The notes beneath the pieces were generated by a model, which saw nothing but the letters and a program-made list of their open reading frames with translations, was not told where the DNA came from and ran no database searches. Below, one piece after another: positions 26,451 to 34,560 of a stretch of DNA of 34,840 nt. The DNA is from Oscillospiraceae bacterium. Lineage in GTDB: Bacteria > Bacillota > Clostridia > Oscillospirales > Ruminococcaceae. Location of the stretch: assembly GCA_017548485.1 (NCBI GenBank), contig JAFYZY010000137.1, positions 1-34,840 of the forward strand, written 5' to 3'. Positions within the stretch are counted from its first letter, which is position 1, and each line of letters starts with the position of its first letter. Made by a program: the position numbers and the translations under genes.

Positions 26451-27320
26451 ATGGAAGATAATCTTATAACCGGCGCGGTGTTCGGGAGGTTCGATGCCGA
26501 GAGGTATTATCAGACCCTTCTGGACTGCCTGAGCCAGATTAAGGAAAAGACCGACTTCGTCCCTGAAGTGGCGGTGGTGCTGGGAAGCGGGCTTGGCCAT
26601 TTCGTCGAAGCGATGGATATCGCCGCGGAGATCTCTTACAGTGATATAAAAGGGTTTCCGGTCTCCACAGTCGCAGGCCACCGGGGGAAACTGGTGTTCG
26701 GGACGGTCGGCGGAAAGAAAGTTGCCGCAATGCAGGGCCGGGTACACTACTATGAGGGATACGACGTCCATGACGTGGTCATTCCCATCCGGGTCCTGAA
26801 GCTCCTCGGCGCACATACTGCGGTGTTCACCAATGCGGTGGGAGCCATAAACACCGATTACAGGCCGGGAGATTTCGTGGTCCTCAGAGACCACATCTCC
26901 AGCTTCGTGCCCTCGCCTCTGGTGGGAGAGAATATATCGCAGCTGGGAGAGCGGTTCACCCCTGTTACGGATCTGTACGATGAGAGTCTCAGGAACCTGT
27001 CGCTCTCAATTGGGCAGGAAAAGGATATCAGGGTACACAGCGGTGTGTTCCTGCAGGTGACCGGACCTCAGTACGAGACACCTGCGGAGATCCGCATGTT
27101 CCGCCTGCTCGGAGCCGACACGGTTGGTATGAGCACTGCGATAGAAGCCACTGCAGCAAGGCACATGGGAATGAGAGTCTGCGCGATAAACTGCGTAACG
27201 AACATGGCTGCGGGGATCAACGATTCAGCGCCCTCGCACGAAGAGGTAACTGCTATAGCGAACAAAGCCGGAAAGGATTTCAGCACCCTTCTCAGGGAAC
27301 TTATCACGAGGATGGACTGA
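26451..27320 (+). CDS. punA: Purine nucleoside phosphorylase (trimeric, inosine/guanosine type)
   Basis: Phosphorolyses inosine and guanosine (and deoxy forms) to base plus ribose-1-phosphate in purine salvage. The 289 aa include VVLGSGLGHF (phosphate loop), FPVSTVAGHRGKLVFG, MQGRVHYYEGY, TNAVGAIN, VTGPQYETPAEIRM, VGMSTAIEATAA and INCVTNMAAGI, all characteristic of the low-molecular-mass PNP family. The N-terminal ~20 residues before the core are longer than in many homologues. Start ATG follows GGAAGAAG. It lies 21 bases downstream of the esterase. Confidence 0.95.
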   Translation: MEDNLITGAVFGRFDAERYYQTLLDCLSQIKEKTDFVPEVAVVLGSGLGHFVEAMDIAAEISYSDIKGFPVSTVAGHRGKLVFGTVGGKKVAAMQGRVHYYEGYDVHDVVIPIRVLKLLGAHTAVFTNAVGAINTDYRPGDFVVLRDHISSFVPSPLVGENISQLGERFTPVTDLYDESLRNLSLSIGQEKDIRVHSGVFLQVTGPQYETPAEIRMFRLLGADTVGMSTAIEATAARHMGMRVCAINCVTNMAAGINDSAPSHEEVTAIANKAGKDFSTLLRELITRMD

Positions 27321-27361
27321 GAGCCTGACGGCATCAAAACACAAAAAAAGGAGAACGCGAA

Positions 27362-27757
27362 ATGAAAGAAGTAACTGAATTCCTGACATCTGCGGGATGC
27401 TTCTTCCTGGGAACAGTGAATGGAGATCAGCCCGAGATCCGTCCCATCGGAGTCATCAAGGAGTATGACGGAAAGCTGTACACAGCCGTCGGAAAGCACA
27501 AGAACGTGTACAAGCAGATAGTTGCCAACCCCAAGGTCTGTCTGGTAGCCATCAAAGACAGGCGCGACTGGGTAAGGGTAAGGGCAACGGCGGTCGACGC
27601 TCCTCAGGAGATCGTTGACAGAGTCTTTGAAGAGAATCCCTTCCTGCGCAACCTCTACAACGAAGAGAATGGACATGAACTCGGAGTTCTCGAACTTACA
27701 GACGGAGAAGTCGAGTTCTGCAGCATGATGGGTCCTGACAGGACAGAAAAGCTGTGA
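27362..27757 (+). CDS. Pyridoxamine 5'-phosphate oxidase-fold (split-barrel) flavoprotein
   Basis: A 131-aa split beta-barrel protein of the PPOX family, which usually binds FMN or another flavin (some members heme or F420). The N-terminal GCFFLGTVNGDQPEIRPIG strand pair, LYTAVGKHKNVYKQI and VCLVAIKDRRDWVRVRATA are family patterns. The C-terminal half carries a flexible LRNLYNEENG loop. The cofactor and substrate cannot be decided. The start has AAGGAG at about nine bases. The stop overlaps the GTG start of the first MoaF-like gene, so the two are translationally coupled. Confidence 0.88.
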   Translation: MKEVTEFLTSAGCFFLGTVNGDQPEIRPIGVIKEYDGKLYTAVGKHKNVYKQIVANPKVCLVAIKDRRDWVRVRATAVDAPQEIVDRVFEENPFLRNLYNEENGHELGVLELTDGEVEFCSMMGPDRTEKL

Positions 27758-28623
27758 TAGACATGGCGGACGAAAAGAGACTGGTACCCGATAAGCATGA
27801 GGGGATGTCGATCTTTCGCCCGCCGCTTTGTTTAGAGCTGGCGGGAAAGAGCTTCGAGCTCGTCATGGACGACGGGTTTGACAGGAACCTGATATTTATA
27901 GATGGAAAGACACTGCTGTTCGGAGCGCCCGGACAGGAGGAGAGCTATCCGTACGAATGCATAAAGATGGACGACCGGTGCTATCTGGTCAACTTTGAGC
28001 ATCTGCCGTTCCCGGAACCTCGCAACGGCATCGCAGTAGTACTCGACGAGAGAGAATATCTCGTAACGGTATGCTATGCGACCCTTGGGAGAGATCCCAA
28101 ACTGCCCAGGATGCCTTCCACCGAGATCGTTTTCGGAGGAGTGAGACGGCCGGACGGCACTGTTCCCTCAGTCAGGCACGGCTACACCGATGAGATGACC
28201 AGGACCTCCATAGACTGGAACTACGGGACGTTCAACATAGCGCACGTGTACTACTCCGAGAGGCTGTACCGGGTCGCATTCACGCCCAGAGCACTTGAGA
28301 GGGTCAGAAGGAACTCCCCTGATATGATGGCGGGAGCCGACACCAGACCGCCTACACAGGCAGTCTACGAGGACTACTGGGACTGCGTCAAGATCCGCGA
28401 CGGCGTCTATGCCGTGAACCTTCTGGAGACCAACCTCTGCAGGAGGGTCGGACACGGCAACAGTCTGTTCTTCCTTATGAACCTCAACGAACTTCACGAC
28501 GCCGGAAGATCCTTTGGAACAAGCGTAGACGGAAAGGACGAGAACTACACTTTCGGAGCGTTCGGAACATGGTATGATGCATCGTCTGAGATGCAGCGTC
28601 CCAGCCTGTACTATATCCATTGA
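27754..28623 (+). CDS. MoaF-like protein 1 (two-domain calycin-type)
   Basis: First of three tandem paralogues (289 aa) that I place in the MoaF family (named from a molybdenum-cofactor gene cluster; biochemical role unknown). The N-terminal domain shows PPLCLELAGKSFELVMDDGFD and a lipocalin-like strand run to about 130. The C-terminal domain shows RHGYTDEMTRTSIDW, HVYYSERLYR, CVKIRDGVYAVN and LFFLMNLNELHDAGRSFG. It is the most diverged copy, for example lacking the VGR after TD and the NRxRG loop. Start GTG overlaps the previous stop (GTGA) with AGGA ten bases upstream. An ATG at 27763 is possible but badly spaced. No signal peptide. Confidence 0.8.
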   Translation: MIDMADEKRLVPDKHEGMSIFRPPLCLELAGKSFELVMDDGFDRNLIFIDGKTLLFGAPGQEESYPYECIKMDDRCYLVNFEHLPFPEPRNGIAVVLDEREYLVTVCYATLGRDPKLPRMPSTEIVFGGVRRPDGTVPSVRHGYTDEMTRTSIDWNYGTFNIAHVYYSERLYRVAFTPRALERVRRNSPDMMAGADTRPPTQAVYEDYWDCVKIRDGVYAVNLLETNLCRRVGHGNSLFFLMNLNELHDAGRSFGTSVDGKDENYTFGAFGTWYDASSEMQRPSLYYIH

Positions 28624-28636
28624 GGAGAAACGAGAC

Positions 28637-29500
28637 ATGAGGATGAATAAGGGAGAGATTCCCAAGCCATATCAATACGAAGGAATGTCGCAGTACAGAC
28701 CTCCGCTCTGCTTCGAGCTGGTGGGAAAGACATTCGAACTGGTGATGGATTCCGGATTCGATTATGAACTGACATTCACCGGTAAAAGAACGCTGAGTTA
28801 CGGGGAGATCGGGAAAGAGAAAAGAGAATTCACCTATGACTGCCTCAAAGCGGATGACGACACGTACTTCGTCAACTTTGAGGTTGACGGAGCGGTGCCG
28901 AGAGCCGGGCAGACTTTCATACTGGATATGGAGCAGAGCCTGGTGACTGCATGCTACGTGACAGTCGGACAGAATCCCAAATTCCCAAAGATGTGCGAGT
29001 CGCATTTTACTTTCGGTGCGATAAGAAAAGAGGACGGGACACTGAATCATCTCAGGCACGGATACACCGATGATATGGTCGGAAGGGCTATAAACTGGCA
29101 GTACGGAACGCTTTCCGTAGTGCATGTGTATGCCAGCGAGAGGTATTACAGGCTCACGACGACACCCGCAGCTCTCGAAAGAGTAAAAAGAGAGGATCCC
29201 GAAGTATACAAGATCATTTCGGAAAACAATAAGCAGAGAATCTATGAAGAGCCCTGCAATATGATCAAGGTCAAGGACGGGATGTATATCTTTGAAGCCA
29301 ATGAGGTAATGGGCAACAGGGAGAGAGGTTCCGGAAACGACCTGCTGTTTCTCATGAATCTCGGAAGGATGCACGATGTGGGGAGATCCTTCGGGCACAA
29401 CTCGGAAGGGAACCCGGAGAATTACACGTATGGAGCGTTCGGCGAATACTACGATGCCTGGGACCTCATAGAAAAGAAGAGCACAGAGTTCATAAGATGA
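28637..29500 (+). CDS. MoaF-like protein 2 (two-domain calycin-type)
   Basis: Second paralogue, 287 aa. Conserved stretches shared with copy 3 include EGMSQYRPPLCFELVGK, YDCLKADDDTYFVNFEV, LDMEQSLVTACYVTVGQNP, RKEDGTLNHLRHGYTDDMVGR, HVYASERYYR, EEPCNMIKVKDGMY and DVGRSFGHNSEGNPENYTYG. TDxxVGR, HxYxSERYYR and the final GRSFG...YTYGA match the MoaF C-terminal domain pattern. Four Cys (in PPLC, YDC, VTAC, EEPC) are conserved in all three copies. Start ATG at 28637 has GGAG nine bases before it; the longer frame inside copy 1 is not used. It lies 13 bases after copy 1. Confidence 0.82.
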   Translation: MRMNKGEIPKPYQYEGMSQYRPPLCFELVGKTFELVMDSGFDYELTFTGKRTLSYGEIGKEKREFTYDCLKADDDTYFVNFEVDGAVPRAGQTFILDMEQSLVTACYVTVGQNPKFPKMCESHFTFGAIRKEDGTLNHLRHGYTDDMVGRAINWQYGTLSVVHVYASERYYRLTTTPAALERVKREDPEVYKIISENNKQRIYEEPCNMIKVKDGMYIFEANEVMGNRERGSGNDLLFLMNLGRMHDVGRSFGHNSEGNPENYTYGAFGEYYDAWDLIEKKSTEFIR

Positions 29501-29537
29501 ATTCCGGGACAGAACAACTAAGAGAGAAAAGTATATT

Positions 29538-30410
29538 ATGAAGAAGAACAGAAAAGGATTTGACGGGCAGCCTGCACCGAAGAGATTCGAGGGTATGTCA
29601 CAGTACAGGCCTCCTCTCTGCTACGAGCTCGTCGGCCGGACCCTTGAGCTTGTCATGGATACAGGCCGAGATTATATGATCACATTCTCGGACCGGAAAA
29701 CGCTCCGCTTCGGTGAGAAAGGAGCAGAGGCGGCGGAATACGCGTACGATTGTCTCAAGGCGGAGGAGGACACTTACTTCGTCAACTTCGAGGTCACGGG
29801 AGCGCAGCCGAGAACGGGACTGTCCTTCGTGCTCGATATGGAGCAGAGTCTGGTGACCGCGTGCCGCTGTACTGTCGGCGAGAATCCGCTCTATCCCAGA
29901 ATGTGCAAGCCGCGGATATACTTCGGAGCCATCAGAAGGGAAGACGGAACGCTCAATGAGCTCAGGCACGGCTTCACAGACGAAATGGTCGGAAGAGCCA
30001 TACACTGGAGATACGGGGATGTTGAAGTTCTGCATGTCTACTCCAGCGAGAGGTACTACCGCATCACGCAGACCAGAGAGGGAATGGAGAAGCTCAGGAC
30101 CCAGAAACCGGAGATCTTCAAGAGGCTGGCCAAGCGCGAACGGGAGGGCGTATACGAGGAGCCCTGCAACATGATCAAGATCAAGGACGGGATCTATGTG
30201 TTCGAGATAAATGAGGAGACTGCCAACAGGAGCAGGGGAGGAGGAAATGACCTCTTCTTTCTGATGAACCTTGACCGGATGTACGATGTCGGAAGATCCT
30301 TCGGATACAGCGATCAGGGAGTCCCGGAAAACTATACTTACGGTGCGTACGGAGAATACTATGACGCCTCCGAGCTCCTCTCGAAGGAGAGCACCGGATT
30401 CATAAGGTGA
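29538..30410 (+). CDS. MoaF-like protein 3 (two-domain calycin-type)
   Basis: Third paralogue, 290 aa, closest to copy 2 with near-identical stretches (MSQYRPPLCYELVGR, LDMEQSLVTACRCTVGENP, EEPCNMIKIKDGIY, ENYTYGAYGEYYDASELL, and the ending ST-x-FIR). The DNA is also alike around the EEPCNMIK codons, so copies 2 and 3 split more recently than copy 1. The loop TANRSRGGGNDLFFLMNLDRM is expanded in Gly. Lipocalin-like folds bind small hydrophobic or aromatic ligands, which is the likeliest type of role. The start ATG has only a weak AGAGAGAAAA site. Seven bases separate it from the next gene. Confidence 0.82.
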   Translation: MKKNRKGFDGQPAPKRFEGMSQYRPPLCYELVGRTLELVMDTGRDYMITFSDRKTLRFGEKGAEAAEYAYDCLKAEEDTYFVNFEVTGAQPRTGLSFVLDMEQSLVTACRCTVGENPLYPRMCKPRIYFGAIRREDGTLNELRHGFTDEMVGRAIHWRYGDVEVLHVYSSERYYRITQTREGMEKLRTQKPEIFKRLAKREREGVYEEPCNMIKIKDGIYVFEINEETANRSRGGGNDLFFLMNLDRMYDVGRSFGYSDQGVPENYTYGAYGEYYDASELLSKESTGFIR

Positions 30411-30417
30411 TAGAGAA

Positions 30418-30876
30418 ATGAGAGAGACAAGACTTTGGAATGTCCTGACTGACACAGGAAGCAAAAGACCTTACGGAATGACGGAGAGTCTCGAGATCGA
30501 GGACCGAGTCCCTCAAGGGAGCCGCACCGTTAAGATCTCAGATGACCTTTTCATGACGGAAGCCGATGGAAAGCTCAGTATCTTCTGTAACAGTGACGGA
30601 AAATTCACAGACCCCGCAGATCTGCTGCTGACTGATGAGGCTGATGGTTTCGTCACCGAGATCTCGCTTGCACCTGAGGTGATCCTTCCCACGGAATTCT
30701 CGGAGGGACGGCTTAAGATCGGGGCAGAGGAGTTTAGGGTTCAGGTGAGGAAGGCCGGAGAAAAGATGCTGCTCATCGGATTTGAGGACGGAGATGTGAT
30801 GCTCTTCGACACATCCAGATTCCTTCTCTACGCTTTCTGCGGAGAAAGATTCATCTGCGGATATGTAGAGGTCTGA
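30418..30876 (+). CDS. Conserved-looking small protein at the end of the MoaF cluster
   Basis: A 152-aa acidic soluble protein that I do not recognise. There is no signal peptide or membrane helix. The composition is beta-rich with alternating hydrophobics (SRTVKISDDLFMTEADGKLSIFC, LKIGAEEFRVQVRKAG, MLLIGFEDGDVMLFDTSRFLLYAF), suggesting a small beta-barrel or sandwich. Three Cys are present. It begins seven bases after MoaF-like 3, near an AAGGTGA site, and ends before a strong terminator, so it belongs to the same transcript. Confidence 0.72.
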   Translation: MRETRLWNVLTDTGSKRPYGMTESLEIEDRVPQGSRTVKISDDLFMTEADGKLSIFCNSDGKFTDPADLLLTDEADGFVTEISLAPEVILPTEFSEGRLKIGAEEFRVQVRKAGEKMLLIGFEDGDVMLFDTSRFLLYAFCGERFICGYVEV

Positions 30877-30910
30877 GGACGTATATTCTTATGTTATTTC
30901 ATCAAAAAAG

Positions 30911-30947
30911 CACCGGCAGGGTTCAATATCCCTGCCGGTGTTGCTTC
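30911..30947 (+). terminator. Terminator of the MoaF-like operon
   Basis: An 11-bp perfect stem CACCGGCAGGG/CCCTGCCGGTG with an 8-base loop is followed by TTGCTTCTCTTTT. It sits between convergent genes and has A-rich sequence on the other side (ATCAAAAAAG), so it can serve both strands. Confidence 0.92.
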
Positions 30948-30979
30948 TCTTTTGTATTAATGCCTTGTCTTGATGCGTA

Positions 30980-31462
30980 TCAGCTGACCTGTCCGACAAT
31001 ACCCGTCATTTCGTCTTCAGTCACCGGTGTGTCAAAAGAAACGGAATATGTATATCCGCCTGAGGTCCATACGGCTGTGCTGACCTTTCCGTCATCTCCG
31101 CGGAGGGTGACACTGTTTCCGTTCACGGTAACTGTGCTGTTGTCGGAGTATTCGTTGTAATCTCCGCTTATATCCTCGGATCCTTTGGCTTTTCTGATGA
31201 GAAGCCTGTCGTCTCCGTTCAGATAGATGACCTGGATCATCTCTCCGTTGCAGACCTGGATGAGCTTGTCAGAGAAGCCTTTCACGGAAGAGGGGGCCTT
31301 GAGCTCAAAACCTGCAGCCTTAGCTGCGGCCTCAAGACTTTCATAATCCACGAAAGGGTTCGGTATCTGCATCAGAGGCTCCTCCTTGGATGTCTTTCCG
31401 GCACAAGAGGCAAGAGAAATTACGGTGATGATACAGAGCAACAATACTGCCAGTTTTTTCAT
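30980..31462 (-). CDS. Lipoprotein, DUF4367-like
   Basis: A 160-aa exported lipoprotein. The signal peptide KKLAVLLLCIITVIS ends in the lipobox LASC with Cys20 as the lipidation site. The mature part (QVIYLNGDDRLLIRKAKGSEDISGDY, TVNGNSVTLRGDDGKVSTAVW, GGYTYSVSFD) resembles DUF4367, a domain often found in anti-sigma-like or surface proteins of clostridia. The ATG follows AAGGAT. It lies 126 bases after the M28 peptidase; that gap shows only a weak GGGC-AAAAA-GCCC hairpin and an AT-rich TTATATG. Function is unknown. Confidence 0.85.
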   Translation of the reverse strand: MKKLAVLLLCIITVISLASCAGKTSKEEPLMQIPNPFVDYESLEAAAKAAGFELKAPSSVKGFSDKLIQVCNGEMIQVIYLNGDDRLLIRKAKGSEDISGDYNEYSDNSTVTVNGNSVTLRGDDGKVSTAVWTSGGYTYSVSFDTPVTEDEMTGIVGQVS

Positions 31463-31588
31463 TTTTTATTATCCTTCTTATCTGTTTGTTCCGGGCTTTT
31501 TGCCCTTTCCGTCATATAAGTAGGTCCACGGCTGTCAGTTGTTGCATCGGGCTGTCTTTTTTTACGGAAAGCGCTGTTTAGTGAAAGA

Positions 31589-32926
31589 TCACTCCTTCTC
31601 CGCTTTTTTGTCGTCCTTTTTCGCGGGCTTCTCTTCTATTTTTCCGCCTTTCTTCCCGCCGGGCTTCTTGTCTTCTTTCTCCTCGTCGGGCATGAATCTC
31701 TTGCGCTCTTCCAGGGCCTTCTTTACTTTGTCCGCGAATTTCCTCGGGATCGGGTTGACAGTGGAGTTTGCGATCTGAGAGGCGAATTTCGCGACGAAAT
31801 TCGCTGTGATCATGAAGGAATCGGGGTCGAGATGCTCCATCGTATCGTGGTGATTGTGGATCTGGGCTCCGCCGCGGGGATTAAGCCTGGCAAATGTGCA
31901 GGCGGGCACTCCGGCGCCGGCGAAACTGCTGGAGTCAGAAGAGTACATGCCGAGCTCGATATCAAGAGGATAGTTCTCAACGTTCGCCAGGTACTGGATG
32001 GCATGCATCGTCTCTTCGCTGCAGGAGCAGCAGACGTGCTCATAACCGAGGGTGACGCCCGTCATATCGAAGTTGATGTTGAAGATGACCTTCTCGAGCT
32101 CGTCCTTATGAGCTTCACAGTATTTCCTGGATCCAACGAGGCCGATCTCTTCCGCGCCGCACCACAGGAACTTCATGGTCCTTCTCGGTCTGTTCTTGCT
32201 GAAGTAGTGCATGAGCTCCATAACGGTCACGGAACCGGTGGCGTTGTCCCAGCTACCGGTCGAATAGGGAACGGAGTCGCAGTGCGCGCTGAAGATGATC
32301 ACTTCATCCTTGAGATCTGTGCCTTCTATAGTCGCGATCACATTGTGGGCCGTTGCTTTCTTTTTTCTGTTTTTCAGAACCATCCTGACCTTTGTCGGGT
32401 TGCTGCGGACCAGCTTCTCGGCGTCATCGATATGCATCTTGAGTCCGGGAAGCGGATTGTCCTTGCCAAACGCGTCGGAGGGCCTTAGCTCGTGCTTTAT
32501 GCTCTCTTCCTCATAGAAGTCGCCGCCGATCATGATATATCCGAGAGCGCCTTTGTCGGCGAGTTTCTTCATGGCATCGGGCCTAACCATGCCCTGTACC
32601 AGGACGACCTTGTCCTTGATGTCGGTGAAGTTGGCTTCAAGACCGTTCTCGATGTATTTGAAACCGCCTACTGCGCCGTCCTTCTTGGTGTTGGGCGTCT
32701 TGCCGATGCCTATTACGGGATAGCTGCAGTATTCCGGCTCAAGGACCTCAAAGGTCGCTTCCGAGATCACGGAATTCTCGATCTCAAAGTCCTCGATCAC
32801 AGCGGAAACTCCCGCTTCATCGCAGTGTGCTTTCAGCAGTTTGGCTGTCTTTAGATCTTCCTTTGTTCCGGCTACGCGGATGAAACTCATTTCCTTGAGA
32901 AGATCCCATGCACGGTTCTTATCCAT
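31589..32926 (-). CDS. M28-family zinc metallopeptidase, cytosolic, with charged tail
   Basis: A 445-aa aminopeptidase-like protein of the M28 family. There is no signal peptide. Residues about 100-180 resemble a PA domain insert (VVLVQGMVRPDAMKKLADKGALGYIMI). The dizinc centre can be traced: His215-Cys-Asp217, Asp227 in SWDNATG, Glu259-Glu260 in GAEEIGL, Asp287 in NFDMTG and the His cluster IHNHHDT (357-361). The last ~40 residues are a Lys/Glu/Gly low-complexity tail. The substrate is unknown; removal of N-terminal residues from peptides is expected. The ATG follows AGAGGTG. It is transcribed from its own promoter, against replication. Confidence 0.92.
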   Translation of the reverse strand: MDKNRAWDLLKEMSFIRVAGTKEDLKTAKLLKAHCDEAGVSAVIEDFEIENSVISEATFEVLEPEYCSYPVIGIGKTPNTKKDGAVGGFKYIENGLEANFTDIKDKVVLVQGMVRPDAMKKLADKGALGYIMIGGDFYEEESIKHELRPSDAFGKDNPLPGLKMHIDDAEKLVRSNPTKVRMVLKNRKKKATAHNVIATIEGTDLKDEVIIFSAHCDSVPYSTGSWDNATGSVTVMELMHYFSKNRPRRTMKFLWCGAEEIGLVGSRKYCEAHKDELEKVIFNINFDMTGVTLGYEHVCCSCSEETMHAIQYLANVENYPLDIELGMYSSDSSSFAGAGVPACTFARLNPRGGAQIHNHHDTMEHLDPDSFMITANFVAKFASQIANSTVNPIPRKFADKVKKALEERKRFMPDEEKEDKKPGGKKGGKIEEKPAKKDDKKAEKE

Positions 32927-32956
32927 ATGAATACACCTCTCTGAAGATTTTTTATA

Positions 32957-32985
32957 ATTTTACTCTAACGATGAATATAATACAA
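32957..32985 (-). promoter_or_regulatory. Promoter of the M28 peptidase gene
   Basis: On the minus strand, TTGTAT (32985-32980), a 17-base spacer and TAAAAT (32962-32957). Confidence 0.7.
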
Positions 32986-33012
32986 TGAAAAAACCTGCCG
33001 GACGGCATAGAA

Positions 33013-33041
33013 AAGAAGGGAGCCGAGCTCCCTTCTTTTTG
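33013..33041 (-). terminator. Terminator of the S10 peptidase gene
   Basis: An 11-bp perfect stem AAGAAGGGAGC/GCTCCCTTCTT with a 3-base loop, 27 bases beyond the S10 stop. Minus-strand T run TTTTCTAT; the plus strand also has TTTTTG. Confidence 0.9.
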
Positions 33042-33063
33042 TATGAAATACTTAGGAAAACTG

Positions 33064-34530
33064 TCAGGAAGCGGTGGGATCTTTGCCCAGTACGAAGTTC
33101 CTGATATCTTCAGCCAGTTCCTTTGTGTTGTCTTCGCTGATGTAGATCATGTGTCCGGACTTGTATCCCTTTACGAACACGCGGTCCTTGGGGAGTCCTG
33201 CGTGATCCATGGTGTAGTAGACCATGCCTATCTCCGTGCAGTCATCATACCAGCCGTTGGCGAAGAATGTCCTCATTCCGAAAGTGGTCGTCATGGCGGA
33301 GCGGAGCCTTTCAGCGGTGGTGCCGCCCTTGGTCTCCTCGTTCCAGCCGTACTTGCCATCCTTGTCGCGGTAGATCATGTAGGTCTGATACTGCCTGTCG
33401 AGTTTGACGTTCAGGTAGGGAAGGATAACGCCGTTCAGCGCGGAATAGAAGAAGGCGTCGTAGCGGTCGCCTGTGGCGTCGTCGTGGGGACCGACCTTCT
33501 CTTCCACCTTTCCAGGTATCAGAAGAGGCCTGGTAAGACGGCCGTCATATCTTGAGCAGGCCAGTCCCTTGTGCTTGATGACCTCGGAGCGGAAGGAATC
33601 CTCGTCGACCTTGAGCGCGCGGGCTTCCAGATACTCCTTGGAAACGCCTGTATAGTAGGAGATCTTTCTGATGATCTCTTCGCGTTCCTCTCCTACGAGG
33701 GACTCGCCTCTGTACAAAGCAAGCAGATAGTCGTGGTCGGCAAATGCCTTTGCTTCCTTGACAAATTCCTCGACGGACTGGTCGGAGGGATGATTGTGAT
33801 AATGGTTGATGGCGGCGAAGGTGGGGAAGTACAGGACCGAATCCTCAACCTGGACTTCTCTGTTGAAATACTTGCCGATTGTAACGGTGTTGCCGATCAT
33901 GACGATGCCGTCAAAGCGGACTCCGTAGCCTCTGTCCTTGCCCATGCCGGAGGCGATGCCTGCGGCGGTCGCGCTGCGGGTGCAGCCGTAGGACTCGCCT
34001 ACGAGATATTTTGGGGAGAGCCAGCGGTCATATCTGTGGCACCAGCTCTCTATGAAAGTGAGGATAGATTCCGCGTCTTCCTCGATACCGTAGAAGTCCT
34101 TGGCGTGCTCCTCATCGAGCAGGACTCCGTATCCGGTGCCGACGGGATCGATCATGACCAGGTCGGCGACATCCAGCAGGCAGTCGGGGTTGTCGATGAC
34201 CTCATAGGGCCCCAGAGAAGTGGGGCGGTCCACGGGATCCTCGTACTTCACGCGCTTCGTCCCGAAGAATCCGGCGTGTACATACATTGAGCAGCTGCCC
34301 GGGCCTCCGTTATATCCGAAGATGACGGGACGGTTGGGGTTTTTGTCGCTTTTGTTGAAATAGGAGTAGGAGAAAAGAGTGGCGATGGGCTTGCCGGTGT
34401 TGTCATAGAACACGTTGTCCTCGCATACCGTGTGGTATTTGATCTCCTTGCCCCTCAGGGTGATGGTGTGGTCGCTCTCGAACCGCTTGGGCTCGAATGT
34501 GGCGGCATCGAATTTCTCGGTCTTGTACAT
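33064..34530 (-). CDS. S10-family serine carboxypeptidase-like protein, no signal peptide
   Basis: A 488-aa peptidase of family S10. FGYNGGPGSCSMYVH forms the oxyanion region, nucleophile Ser180 is in LVGESYGCTR, Asp429 is in FANGWYDDCTE and His460 is in KSGHMIY, in the family order Ser-Asp-His. DPVGTGYGVL is the other conserved S10 block. S10 enzymes cut C-terminal residues, usually at acidic pH and usually after export. Here the N-terminus (MYKTEKFDAATFEPKRF) is polar, so a cytosolic place is inferred. The ATG has AAGGAG at seven bases. It follows the methyltransferase by 30 bases and probably shares its transcript. Confidence 0.93.
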   Translation of the reverse strand: MYKTEKFDAATFEPKRFESDHTITLRGKEIKYHTVCEDNVFYDNTGKPIATLFSYSYFNKSDKNPNRPVIFGYNGGPGSCSMYVHAGFFGTKRVKYEDPVDRPTSLGPYEVIDNPDCLLDVADLVMIDPVGTGYGVLLDEEHAKDFYGIEEDAESILTFIESWCHRYDRWLSPKYLVGESYGCTRSATAAGIASGMGKDRGYGVRFDGIVMIGNTVTIGKYFNREVQVEDSVLYFPTFAAINHYHNHPSDQSVEEFVKEAKAFADHDYLLALYRGESLVGEEREEIIRKISYYTGVSKEYLEARALKVDEDSFRSEVIKHKGLACSRYDGRLTRPLLIPGKVEEKVGPHDDATGDRYDAFFYSALNGVILPYLNVKLDRQYQTYMIYRDKDGKYGWNEETKGGTTAERLRSAMTTTFGMRTFFANGWYDDCTEIGMVYYTMDHAGLPKDRVFVKGYKSGHMIYISEDNTKELAEDIRNFVLGKDPTAS

Positions 34531-34560
34531 CTCGTTGCTCCTTTATATGAATGTTTTCGA

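Noticed and set aside
28484..29398. 304-aa minus-strand frame opposite the MoaF-like genes, with similar frames opposite copies 1 and 3
   Set aside because: The repeated antisense frames arise because the paralogous sense genes share codons; no motif of their own.
31491..31503. GGGC-AAAAA-GCCC hairpin as terminator of the M28 gene
   Set aside because: Only a 4-bp stem, close to the next start codon and without a proper T run.
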